A stretch of DNA of 64,000 nt, taken from assembly GCA_008694505.1 (NCBI GenBank), contig VZDJ01000219.1:11601431-11665430 (forward strand). Reading direction: 5' to 3'. The translations under genes were made by a program, and so were the position numbers. Shown in pieces: positions 52,540 through 64,000 of the stretch. The notes under the pieces were generated by a model that was not told the origin of the DNA, searched no databases, and saw only the letters and a program-made list of their open reading frames with translations. Source of the DNA: Cyanoderma ruficeps. Taxonomy: Eukaryota; Chordata; Aves; Passeriformes; Timaliidae. Every line of letters starts with the position of its first letter. Position 1 is the first letter of the stretch.

Positions 52540-52900
52540 CTTCCAGTCTAATATTTGACAGCCTAGATCAGGTGCTGTCCAAACATTTATTAAAACATTT
52601 TAAATGATGAATATATCCAATTATTACTATTAATGCAGCTAATACTGACTAATGAGGGGGAAACACACTAGCTTGTGTCCCGCAATTCATTACCCCTGCC
52701 TTGTCAACAATTCAAAGCCCAAAACCTAATCATCCATACCGGGCCCTGTTATATTTCACACGTCACATTTAATAAGTCACTCAGTGCCTATAAATTAATG
52801 TAACATGTCGGCGTTTATGAGCGCGGCTTTGTCGCTGTTAACAAATGATGTGCTGGCCTGGTCTGCTGCAGCTCAGCAGTGACGAATGATGGAGGATGAT
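52540..52900. promoter_or_regulatory. Candidate deeply conserved block in intron 6
   Basis: The stretch combines TTTAAATGATGAATATATCC, CAATTATTACTATTAATGC, AGCTAATACTGACTAATGAG, CACACGTCACATTTAATAAG, ATAAATTAATG and a CpG cluster GTCGGCGTTTATGAGCGCGG followed by GTCGCTGTTAACAAATGATG. It is repeat-free. This mix of TAAT cores with retained CpGs is the classic look of vertebrate ultraconserved intron elements. Confidence 0.45.
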
Positions 52901-54379
52901 TTCTCTCCAAACTATAAACTGCACACTGGGGACCACAGCCACACGTGGGCACACGTGTGCACACCCAGGCTGGGCCTGGGAATGGCACAGAACGTACAGA
53001 ATTAGGTACCTGTCACAGGTGTGTTTCATATATTTTAATGTATTAAATATTTTTCAGTCCGGTCATTGAATTTTATGGGCAGGCATCGTAACTAGTTAGA
53101 CAGGTATAGAGATGAACACAAGTTGCCACACAGGATTATAGGGGCGTATAAACAACTCTTCAGCAAGTTTATCAAAAACACATCTCCTGAGTGTATCACG
53201 TTGCAATTTCACTCGCACCACTTTAAGCCAACCCAGTTTATAGTTACTATCATTTATAACAACACAACACACAGGTGGGGCCAAATCTTGGGTTTGATTT
53301 ACAGTTAGTCTGAACACCTGTAATATTTCCAGTCTTAGTGCTTCCACAGCCAATCACAGCTTGAAACAGAAATGAAACACCACAGAGTTGTATTGCAGAA
53401 TGTGATGCTAAACTGCAGATGACTGGCACAGCACCAATACTTTCTTTACTACTTCTTGAGCAAAATTGACTTCTTTTAAAAATATGAATAAAGCACAACT
53501 TAAAGTAACAGTATATTAAAAATGTACATGTGACACACATGTACTTTTTAAAACCCTTCTTCCAATTTTCCTGAAAAAGAACTGTAAGCACTGGAAAGCA
53601 ACAGGGAAAATTTTGGCATCTTTTGGTTACTTTGGTTACAGCTGTGGCAGGTTCGGGATTGAGGAAAGACATCTGGATCTACCCATGACTGCATTAAGTA
53701 CTGTGTGCAGTAATAAAACTGCATGTTGCAAATGCACACTGGGGCCAGGAGCGAAGTTGTCACTAGAATCAGCTTTTATGGAGCTCAACAGGTTTGGCAG
53801 CAGCAGAGGAAGAAGACAGATAAGGAAAGGACCCCTGACAGCTGAGCTCCTCGCCCCTTGGAAAGCTGACTCTTACCAAAGCACAAACCAGGACCCGCGT
53901 TTTGGTTTGATAACAAAGCTTTCCTAATAGCAACACCAGTTTTGCCCATATGGTCCCTTTTACAGTGTTATATTCCATTCCAGCAACAGATTCCTTATGA
54001 AACAAAACATCCTGGAATACACACAATAATGGATTGGTGATGAGCTTACAGCCAGCCTGGGAGAGACAGATTTGACTGAATTCTCTGGATGCTTTTTTTG
54101 CCTCTGTTGGGAAACGACAGTCTGTAAAAAAGGAAGATTTGTGGGAAAGGATCATGTTTGAAGGTCTGCCAGCACAAAAAAAATTCTTAGAGAAAATCCT
54201 CTCCAGTGACAAAACATCATCTTGAGAAAATTCGTAAGTGAAAGCTCTTCACTTAATCTCGGCAGCCATGACTCAATGCTTCCATGTCCTACTGAAGCAG
54301 CAATCCTGAAGAGCAGTGCAGCAGAAAGTCACACTCATTTTCCAAAATCAATCCACCTTGGAAGGGCCATCCAATGGTT

Positions 54380-54665
54380 ACAGTACTAGAGCAGGACACA
54401 GAAGACCTACATTCCTTTCTGTGCTTGGTATACTTTGGAAGCCACCGAGTCGCTTTCAAGCTGCTAAAGATGCAATTAAGCCCTCTTAAAAGTCCTACTG
54501 CACATTTTACTGCATCTTTAGAAGTCAAAACACCTTTAAAAATCTACCTTTAAATCTCTCTGTCTTCTTTTCCCATCTTTAAAATAGGGATCATGACACT
54601 TCTCTAGCACACAGGTACCGTATGGATAGATAAAGACAAAGACACTTTCTAAAAGGTGTCACACA
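54380..54665 (-). mobile_element. MIR-like ancient SINE relic, reverse orientation
   Basis: TCTCTGTCTTCTTTTCCCAT followed by CTTTAAAATAGGGATCATGA and CACTTCTCTAGCACACAGG matches the reverse complement of the MIR 'cctcagtttccccatctgtaaaatggggataataac' segment. The part upstream (AGAAGACCTACATTCCTTTC) may be the far end of the same element ('agacctgggttc...'), with an insertion or decay between. The core 54545-54640 is the firm part. Confidence 0.5.
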
Positions 54666-57600
54666 CATCTAGGATTCTCTCATGTATTGTTGGCATAAAA
54701 AAAAATCTTAGATATTTTTAAAGACTTCTGATATATAAAGGGGAAACGATGTAGGATTTCATAGACTTTAAATGCCTCTAAGAAAATTATTCTGTATAGG
54801 CTGGATCAGTGAAAGAACCACACTTACCAATTTGTTTTTCTAGGTCGTGTATGGGATTTTTTTGGCACTTCATAGCTTTAGAGCAATAGAGATGGTAAAA
54901 TTCTGTTGAAAGGCTTGAGCATTGCTGCTCCTGCACTCTACACACTACTTCTTGCTGAAGGAAACCATTTGGGAGTACAGCCTGAGATCAGCCATGACAG
55001 CAAAGAGCAGTTCACCAGTTAAGGCTCAGTGACACCCCGGTGTCCCTGCAGCCCATCATCTGCAAAATGCTAGAGGTCACAAAGACCCTAAAAACCCAGG
55101 ACCACATATTTTAACAATTTCACTGCAGAAAATTCATTCAGTAATTGCCTAATAAAAAGTGTCATTTTATCTAAAAGCAATATTGTCTATTGTACATCAC
55201 CCAACATAGAAAATGATATGGTGCAAACCCCTCCTCCAAGTAACTCCGTGACGACACCTGTGCAAACAGAAGTTGGGACCACTATTCCTGACCAAAACCA
55301 AATTATTAGAGCAGTGCAGCCCAAATAAACAGCATCACCATAATCAAATAATGTCAGCTGTACAGCACCCCCAGCATCTGGGTTCTTTTAATCCCATTCT
55401 CCTCCCTGTCATTCATTTACCATCTTTACTCCTTCCAGTCAAAAATTTTCTGGGGCAGCATGAAACGATTTGTATAGAAATCTGACCTACCAGAGGTCTC
55501 CAGGTACTACCACAAAACATACCACAGATCAGAACAAACTTCATAATCTTTTGTTTTGGGGTTTTTTTTCCTTACATACACGTTAAGCTTTAAATGGGCA
55601 GGAAAAGCAGAAAGTAAGCTGAGTGCCAACATGAAAGCTTGGTGCTGTCTGCATGCCACAACAACCACACTTAGCTCTAAAAACTTCTAAAACTCCACGA
55701 GATGAGTGGAGATTGCAAAGAAGCCACCACACAGACACTGCTGGAGAAAGATTTAAAAACATGAAGTAGAACTACCCTGTTGCAAGGGATTCATGGAAAC
55801 TCTGAAATCCTGAAAAGGAGAGAAATCTGCATGACAATAACATTGTTTCCTTTTCTGAGGGACCCTTAAGGCTCACAAAATCATACAGAAAAGAACACAG
55901 CTCTTTTCAGTTCAGCCTATTGTACAGAAGAGTGAATGTCACAAGTTTTATTTTATAATGATTTAATACAAAGAAAAATAAGGGCTCGGGCAGAGACATA
56001 TTTTCCTCAAGAATTTATTGTTCACAAAAATGGTTTGTTTTGCTGAAACATTTCTTTTTGCTCCATTTTTTTTCTAGCTTCGTTCTAGAGCTGCCTTCAT
56101 CCACACTTTGCTTTGAGAGAGGCAAACTTTCCATGGTCACCTCTTCTGTCACCTGCAGCCCCTAGATGTCCCCTGAGCAGCTGATGCTGCATCTGAATCA
56201 CTGCTAAGCCACCAACCACCTCTTTCCTCTTGCACCACACCTGTCTGCCTCCTGCCTCCCAAAACATCAGGAATCCCTCTGGAGAGACAAGGCGGGAAAG
56301 CACCACCAACACCAGACTCAATCCTCTGGCAGCAGAGGCAGAATCAAGCCTGAATTCCAGGGTGAGGATCTCCTCTGATCCCTGCTGGGAACACAGTGGT
56401 GGCCCAAGAGGACAGGAGCATCCCCAGCCTGTCAGCTGGAGCAGAGGATGGTGCTGGAGATTGGGAAATCCAGCTGGAAGAACATCCTTCCTAATCCCTG
56501 TGTGAGCAGCGGGATGAGCTGCACTGAAACGAACCAGCTCTCCTTCCCATCCAGCAGCAGCTCCAGAGAGACCCTGGCTGGGTGTTCCGTGTGATCCTGG
56601 GATATTCCAGTGCCACCACAGAACCTCAGCAGCCTTCCCTTCCCACGTGTTCCTACTGCACTTCCTTACCACAGCAAGGACACAATTTATCCTCTCGACG
56701 TACTTAGTCCCTACTGTCATCAAACCAGTTAAGGAAATGCCAATATTCTCCATTCAGAGGGGAGGGAAATAAGTGACTTCACAAAACCATGCAAGAGTAT
56801 TTGGTAAAAGAAGGGAAAGTATTCCAGTGCATGCCCCTGCTAGGGACTGAATTTCTACTCCAAGAATTATTTCTTTCAATTAGGAAAGCAGAACAATTGA
56901 AAAAATGAAAACAAAACCTACCTCAGCTGCATTTTCCAACTAGAACTAGCACTTGGTTCAGAAAGCAAATAAGCCAAAAACTGAGCAGGTAAAGAACACT
57001 CCAAGTGCATTGTATGTCCAAGCTAAACTGATGCGATTCCACATATTCAGTAAAAAAAATAAAGTCAAAAGTAGGTCAGAAAAGCTGACAGAATTAATCA
57101 CAGAAGAGATGAATAGGAAATTTGATGGAAATAAGATCATTTTTCATGATGAATTCATACTCAGTGCTTAATTGAGTACAATGAACTTGAAAATACACTT
57201 GGTGAATGTCTGCATTAGCTGGACTTCTGAATGTTTGTAGCAGTTAAGATACACAAACTGATCAATAGTGCAAAACAAAGGAGCTCAGGTATGCATGTGT
57301 ACTCATGCATCACTTCAATAAATTACCCTGGGTGTTAACACCGGGGGAAGGGAGGGGGGTGGATTTAGAACAATCATTTTGGGATCAAGAGCTAAATCAT
57401 TTCAACCACATCTTGATTTCTGCAAAACTCGGCAGGAATTATGAGGCTTAACAGCATCTCAACAATTAGCATATTATAAATACAAAAATGATATATTAAA
57501 GTGAGAGGAGAAAAAGGCCAGCATTTTACACCTACAGTAATATAATTCCACTACTTAATGCAAAGTAACAGGCATTAGAGTGTTTGGGATCCTCTTGTAT

Positions 57601-57751
57601 AGTGTTATCTGTTCTATCAGTAAATGAGACTATGTGAACAGTACAACCTATAAATAATTCAAGGCCTGAGATGGCAATTATAGAACCATGCACAACCAGC
57701 ATGAATATTTTATGAAGGCTAAAACAGCCCTCAGAATGAATCATGGATAGA

Positions 57752-57778
57752 TGAACACACACACATACACACACACTC
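57752..57778. repeat. Short interrupted (CA)n
   Basis: ACACACACACATACACACAC, a minor microsatellite. Confidence 0.75.
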
Positions 57779-58108
57779 AGCTGTTGGCCAAGTATTGCTT
57801 CCAGACATGGCTTATATCTGATCCTCAGTACATCTAAAAAGAAAATTCCTGAACCCAAAAGTCAGAAGTTATATCTGTATTTTTAGATATTAAGAGATAT
57901 TAAAAAAATAAATAAAACGACTGCAGAAGAAAAAAAAAATGTATTGGTGAAAGAAAATGTTTGTTTCCTTTCAAAGATTCTGGTAGGAATTCTAAACAAG
58001 TTTTTCCTGTGCACAAAGTGTGGCTGCCAAAAGCCAACCACGATGTACAAATCAAGGGTCTACAAGGGCTGTGCAGCACCTTGGTCTGCAAAATCTGCCC
58101 CTAAAAAA

Positions 58109-58281
58109 GGACTTGCCTGCATGGAGATATTTTCCAGTAGAGATACACTGGTGTAACTCCCCATATGGGCACTATTATTGCAGCACAAGAGCATTCACAG
58201 GAGAGTTACAGCAGTATAACTACTCCAGCATAATTATATGGGTATAATTATGCCAGTAAATTTCCCTGTATTAGCAAGCCC
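58109..58281. mobile_element. Ancient palindromic (MITE-like) DNA element
   Basis: The left end GGACTTGCCTGCATGGAGAT and the reverse complement of the right end (GGGCTTGCTAATACAGGGAA) align with few differences, giving imperfect terminal inverted repeats over about 173 bp. The interior ACTGGTGTAACT and CAGCATAATTATATGGGTAT resembles sauropsid elements of the 'gacttgtctacatggagactt...actggtgtaact' type. It is a non-coding, old, non-autonomous DNA transposon. It is separate in sequence from the element at 33105. Confidence 0.5.
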
Positions 58282-60754
58282 AGAGAAAACCTCCCTGTGA
58301 GGAGCAGGGCACTGCTGCAGCCTGCCCCAGCACACAGCCAGGGGCCTGCAGAGAAACACGTCCAGGAGCAGAGATCCCCAAACCCTGCTCCCAAGACAGG
58401 GCACTCAGTGGCACGAGAGTAAATCAATAAGACACTGGGAAAAAAAACCCCAATAAAATAATAAAATCTTTTGCATGTCTATCATGTACACAGTCACATG
58501 CATGTACACTCATACACGCTTCACATATAACTATACTATACATAAATACAGCATACATAAATATACATACTTTTATTTATATGAATTTACATTTTTGAGC
58601 ATGTGTTATAAACACTGTCTGATTAGTCCACAGATCACCTCCTGGAAATGAGGATGTATAATTTCTCCCATTCTCCCACTGGTAGAACTGGAATACAAAA
58701 TTAAAACACCACCAGCTATTAAAAGAAACTGGGCTGGAACCTGAGTGACCATTAGATAGCTCTTCTATGCCAAATATAAACATATCTTTGATAGCTTGAA
58801 GATTTCTCATGTACAAATATAAATGATGAGACTGGTTTTGGGTGCATGGCAGTCTACATGCATGCATGAGAAATGAAGATTAAGACCGAAAACAGAAAAA
58901 TTATAGGACTACAGAAGCGGGATCAGACATTTCTCAGTAATCTTAATACATTTTTGGGCTTTTTTTATTTTTATTTTTAAGCTCTTATTGGGTCTTTCAT
59001 TTGCATCTAAAAAAGGCTCATTTAAGGCTACAATTTAAAGCAATGCCTTGCAGACAGGCTGCCGGGTCCTCCTGCAAGGATGTGCCCATGAATAGGGTCA
59101 CAGTGTCACAGACAGCACAGGGAGCACAAACTCACCCACCTCACGGCCCTCTCCTGCATGACCCCTATAATTTTGTGGGTTTGGCAAACACAAGGGGCAA
59201 TTGTGTCAGCCAGGGTCAAGCTGCCATTGTGGGGGGGTTTGTGGGCAGGATCAGTATCTGAGGGAGAGGGCTTGTGTCACACTGGGTCAGGACTCTGCAA
59301 TTGTGGGTGCCAATTTGGCAGCCTGAGGTGGGTTGCAGTTGTTTTCCAGGGAGGGAAGAGATGACCACGCTGGCGACTCGGGAAGATTCAGGTAGAGCTG
59401 TTTCTAGGAGGTTTGGCAGTTTGAAAGTGAATTTATTTGATGGAAATGGGGAGACAGCAGAGAGACAAAGCATCCAGGAGCTGTTATGGTCTAGGATATC
59501 TGTAGGGGAAGATGCAGCTCCAAAAGGATTGGTGCCTTCAGCAATGTTTGCTGCCGTGAGTTTAATATTTGACTCAGCCAAAAAGGTGCATTTTCTCCAG
59601 CAGAAGACAACACATGGAAAACAACACATCCCTCAGGGCATACACCCATGAGAAACTGGTGTAGCAAGGAGAGGTTTGGCAAGGGGGTTTCACAACCTAA
59701 TTCTGATTTGTTTGTAACCACGTCCTAACTCAGCCTTTTTTTCTCCCACCTGCCCATGCCTTTGGAGATGCTGAATTGTGAGTTAAACTGTGACACAAAC
59801 ATTGTCAAACTCCTGGTACACATGGACCCAGCAAGGCAGAACTGTGGAGTTTGGTTTTTCTCATTTAAAGGCAGCAAATTAAAAAAAAAAACCAGCCAAC
59901 TATCATGAGCAGAAACACATACCTTGAGACCACAGTCCAAAGGAAATACTCTGCTAATTGCAAGGGTGTATTAAAGTCATGAACTAAGTAAACTAATTTG
60001 CTCTTGGCATACTTTCTATACCTCCCAGGTTTCTGTTTAGAACCTCTGTTTAGACATTTCACAATCTAAATCTGGTGAAGTCTGAAAAAGGCCTTCAGAA
60101 GAAGGGGAGGGGGAAAAAAAAGCCAGGCAATGGTGCAATAAGCAGCTTTTGAAACTTGATCTGGCTTTCTATTAATTTGCAATACAGATTTGATTTCTAA
60201 CTCTCAAAAACTGGAATGGTTAATCTTTTATTTTCATTATTTTGACATTTCTGTTTACCTTTTAGAAATGCTATCAGAGGCACAATGTGGCATTGGAAAG
60301 CTAAATGCTAACACATGGAGCGCTCTACGAGTGCAAAAATTTCTCTCATACTTTTGCAAATACCACAGCCAAAATCAACAGCACAAGTTTGATTTTCTTC
60401 ATCATGAATTGACAGCTTATTTATCTCTAAGGAAGAACTTTCTAAACCCCTTAAGCTTCCAAACAACTGAGGAAGGATTCTGCTGACTGTTCAAAAATTT
60501 TTGTGCCTCATAAAATTATAAGCTACATTATTCAATCCCTTATGTGTTCTTTCAAAAAGGAAAAAGAGGATGCATTATGAATTGCAACAGATTTCTCGAA
60601 AAAAAAAAGTCAAAAGACTGATTTGCCAAAAAACGTTCTTATTAAGACTTGTTTCATCTGATATTAAACCACAACATCCATATTGTGCATGAAGTCCAGC
60701 TAAAAAGTCTTCATGGTATCAGCTGATCTTAAGTACATATAGAGCTTCAAACAC

Positions 60755-60815
60755 TGGGCCAAGTCTCATTAAAGTCAAAGTTTAACAAATGCTTCAGCAT
60801 GTGCAGAACAAGAGT
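60755..60815. mobile_element. Possible half of an ancient palindromic DNA element
   Basis: AAGTCTCATTAAAGTCAAAG and ATGCTTCAGCATGTGC resemble the centre and one arm of the same class of element ('tcccattgaagtcaatggg' next to 'aagcatgtgc'). It is short and degraded. Confidence 0.25.
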
Positions 60816-62989
60816 GGATTTACATTAAATGCTCAATTGCTTTCTTGAATTACAGCCTTAACCACTTCATACTCCAGTGAAGGTGAACATGATCCTCCTC
60901 ATCAGGCTGGGTGATGCCAGCGTATTACCACAGCCCCGAGAGCAGGGGCACTGCCAAACTGCCAGAAATGATGGTTTCTGGGGACTGTTGGCAGAGTGAG
61001 ATGGTCCACAAACACTGTCCTGGAGCCTTGGAGAACACAACCCTGACTGCAGCACACCCAGCCTCTCCCCTGGGCAGCAGCATCTCCCCCAAACGCTGCC
61101 TTCCAGCGAGCCCAGGGCTTGTTTGCAGGAGAGACTTTAAATCAATACACAGGAACGAAAGAATCCAGCAATGCTAACAGATCAAGTATTCAAACGTGGA
61201 ATCCAGGGAACATTTTCGCTTGCCAGTAAAACGCCCAGTGTAACTCATTCACCCATGAAAAGAGCTGTGTCTGAAGTCATCTTTATTTACAATGTGTTTG
61301 TGCCATGTTTGTTTGGAAAGTGGAGGACGAGTTGGAGTAGGTGGCATCACTCATAGCTTCCTCTCCACACACGCTGCATTCAGACTCCAAAGGTCTGAGC
61401 CTCACAAGGCAGTTACTGAGGAGCACGCATTTATTTGCACCAAAAATACATAACGTGCTTGCTGTGAAAGTGCTCTGTTAGCCTGAGCTTGTAAATCAGG
61501 AATTCCATATGCAAAACGTGGAGTTACTCTGCTCTAAAACTGGCGTGACACAGAAATCAGACCATGTGCCACTTTACCTCCACTGCCCAAAAGGCAAAGT
61601 GGCTATAAAAATTGTCATTTGACCAAGACTGGGCTACCAGACCATGTTCTGAGTTTTGCTTAATGTCAGATGGGTCAAATTTTGGAATTTTTGTCTGAAT
61701 TACAACTCTGAAATGTTGACGGTTATTTTCATCTGAAATCAAAACAGAAGAACAACAACACACTGTGAAAAACTAGAAATCATACCTGGAATCATGTAAT
61801 GTATGGCATGACAGAAATACACAGTATGGTGAAAAGTCTCTAATTTCCTCAGACAGTCTGCTGGACCCTGTGATATATACCATGGCCAAGTGAAACTTGA
61901 TAATGGGAAAAAAACCCCAGACTTCACGTTTTCCTGTTTCAAATTCTCAGCCCACCCTGCCCTCAGAGCTAATGGAGAAATCTCCGATAGCAGGAAGGAG
62001 CCCACAAGGAAAACATAAAACCTCCAGGAGCAGGAGGTGTCTCCAGCTATGTCATACAAAGTATCATATATAACATTTTTATCCACTCATTTTTCTAAAG
62101 CAAGAGATCCTTTCCCACCACAAACTGTGAGTAAAATATCACACCATAAAATTAAATATATGCTTAAACCCATGTAAGGATGTATTTGATAAAAAAGCTG
62201 TTATCACAAGCACTGCTGCATCCCGAAACTGGTATTTTTGTAAGCAATTACACCCAGAAGGGATGGCTTGTTTCTGGGTTATTCTGCAGAGTGGCTGTCT
62301 CAAGAGAGATGAAAGAGCAAAGGTAGGTCTTTCCTGTATATCCCCATCAAGATAATAATGGATGTGATGGGAGAAAGCCTGAAGTGATGTCACTGGAGGC
62401 AGAGTGCACACGGTGCTACAGGGGCTCCATAATGGAGCAGGAGAGACAAGCCATGAACACGAGAGAGGCAAAATCCTGATGAAAATCAGGTAAACAGCAG
62501 TGAAATGGAAATTCAGCTGGAATAGAAGCTTTTGTTAAACTGGATAAACAGGCACAGTTGAGTCCTCAGTAAGGGAACATGAATCATATGAAGGAGCAGA
62601 AAAAAGCCAACAGTATCTGAGTCTACAAAAGAAGTACCCACAACTGACTCCACCATTCAGAGGGTCCTAACCCTGAATTTCCCACTCTGGGAGCCCATTA
62701 AAAATGCCATCCTGTAGGGCCTTTCTAACCTTCCACAACACAACACACGTGGCATTTTTATAAGTCAGCAGAGGAACTCATTTTTGAGGTCTGTCACAAA
62801 GAACAGGAAATGCATCTTGCACCATAAATGGTCATCCAGCACAGAAAGGAGATTTTGTGTCAAAGTTACACGTGTGTACACGTAAAACCAGTTCCCTGGG
62901 GTAAAGGGACGTTACATAACACCCCACTATTTACTAAATGTAATTTCTGTTTCACTGAAATAAATGAAGATAGGTAACTGCTGTAACCA

Positions 62990-63180
62990 CAAAATCATAA
63001 TAATGAACCGGCCAACAGATGGCAGCTAAACCAAATCACCTGATTTAAATAAGATCTGCATTTGCTTCAATCCGGCAAGTTTTGCAAACAGATTTAAGTC
63101 AACTGCCAGATAAAAATCAAGCAATTTCAGAGTCATGCTTGCTTGTAATGGATTATAACTTTATTATTAATTATGTCTCT
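62990..63180. promoter_or_regulatory. Candidate regulatory block with a CTCF-like core
   Basis: CCAACAGATGGCAGC near 63012 matches the CTCF core CCASYAGRKGGCR at all but one position. Beyond it are CACCTGATTTAAATAAG, CAATCCGGCAAG, TGTAATGGATTATAAC and TTATTATTAATTATG. Confidence 0.3.
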
Positions 63181-63959
63181 GAACCTGAATGTTTAAAAAA
63201 ACAAGCATTTCTACTGTGGCATCGAAGGGGGAAGGGGGGGACAAATCACTCTATTTAATTTTGCCCACCAATGATATCATTAACACAATGAAAATAATGT
63301 GCTGTGTACGAATCTGGAATCTGATGGCAGCACTTTGGTGAGAGACTGAGAAAACAAAAAGCAGATACAGATTCCTCAGGCAGTCAGTGAATATGAATAA
63401 AAAAAATAACACAGGAGAGCTTTCTGGCCTGAGGTTAGAGGCAGAGGTTGGCATTATTTTACATTAGAAACAATTCACATTCAAAACTGTAATTGATAGC
63501 AGTGAAGTGTTAGGGAAAAGAGACTGTGGTGTTCAGGCAGGCTGACCTGCCAATCAAACTCAACCTTTCTTTGAATGAATAAAAGCTTCATTGCCCTATT
63601 ATGTGGATCTGGGCAGGCAGCACTAAAGTACCCTGTTTGTCAAGTTTATGTGCACTGCCCCAAGCTACTCAGACACCCATGCTCAATAATAACTTGAAAT
63701 CATCAGTGATTTTTGATAGGGTTTCTTTTAAAACATTTAGTGTTAATTTTACTAAGTCCCTGGGACTTAAAGAAACAGGAGGGCAATATTTCCACTCTGC
63801 TTTGTACAAAGACTGACAGACAATTGTGCTGCTGCTCTAGTTAAGGTAGAGTGAGACTGTTGGCTGGGGTTTTTTTAAAACATCTGTGAAACCATGTAGT
63901 CTGAATGCTGCAGGCAACAGCTCCTTATCATTACAGGGAGGAAATGCTTGTCTTGATAC

Positions 63960-64000
63960 TTTTTTTCCTTTTTTTTTTCTTCTTTTTTTTTTTTTTTTTT
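63960..64000. repeat. T-rich tract at the window end
   Basis: T-runs with C interruptions run to the last base. The tract probably continues beyond the window. Confidence 0.9.

Noticed and set aside
57331..57342. 12-bp palindrome GGTGTTAACACC
   Set aside because: Palindromes of this length are expected by chance in 64 kb, and no supporting context was found.
63755..63770. Possible EBF site TCCCTGGGA
   Set aside because: Half-site spacing is one base rather than two, which does not fit the EBF consensus.

Overview
The window is intronic, low-repeat vertebrate DNA and almost certainly comes from a bird genome. It carries several 3' ends of CR1 LINEs (the dominant avian retroposon), has no primate or rodent SINEs, is AT-rich, and has short Ns-filled gaps inside simple repeats. 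Everything recognisable as coding belongs to one gene on the minus strand: EBF1 (early B-cell factor 1, a COE-family transcription factor). Four consecutive internal exons are present with intact frames and splice sites. In transcript order they lie at 42629-42710, 34642-34783, 12483-12613 and 4686-4812. Together they encode residues 185-345 (human-like numbering recalled from memory): the C-terminal part of the DNA-binding domain and the whole IPT/TIG domain. Residues that separate paralogues (TPSYLEH at the domain junction, [15 protein letters not shown]) point to EBF1 rather than EBF2 or EBF3.

Layout from high to low coordinate, which is the direction of transcription: 42711-64000 is the 3' part of a very large intron (intron 6 if numbered as in human), with no exon found in it; 34784-42628 is intron 7; 12614-34641 is intron 8; 4813-12482 is intron 9; 1-4685 is the start of intron 10. 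The upstream exon with the zinc-knuckle motif and the downstream helix-loop-helix exons are outside the window.

The non-coding part holds three clear CR1 fragments, two MIR-like ancient SINE relics, several old palindromic (MITE-like) DNA elements, microsatellites (four AAT-type arrays, CA, GA), three assembly gaps, and a dozen AT-rich, TAAT-rich or CpG-retaining blocks with the look of conserved enhancers. I mark these blocks as candidates only, because conservation cannot be tested from one sequence. Notable small signals are two perfect palindromic EBF sites inside EBF1's own introns (possible autoregulation), several octamer sites, and two in-frame 5' splice sites 24 nt apart that would add or remove eight residues between the DNA-binding and IPT domains. 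No non-EBF1 gene, RNA gene, CRISPR array or intact mobile element was found.
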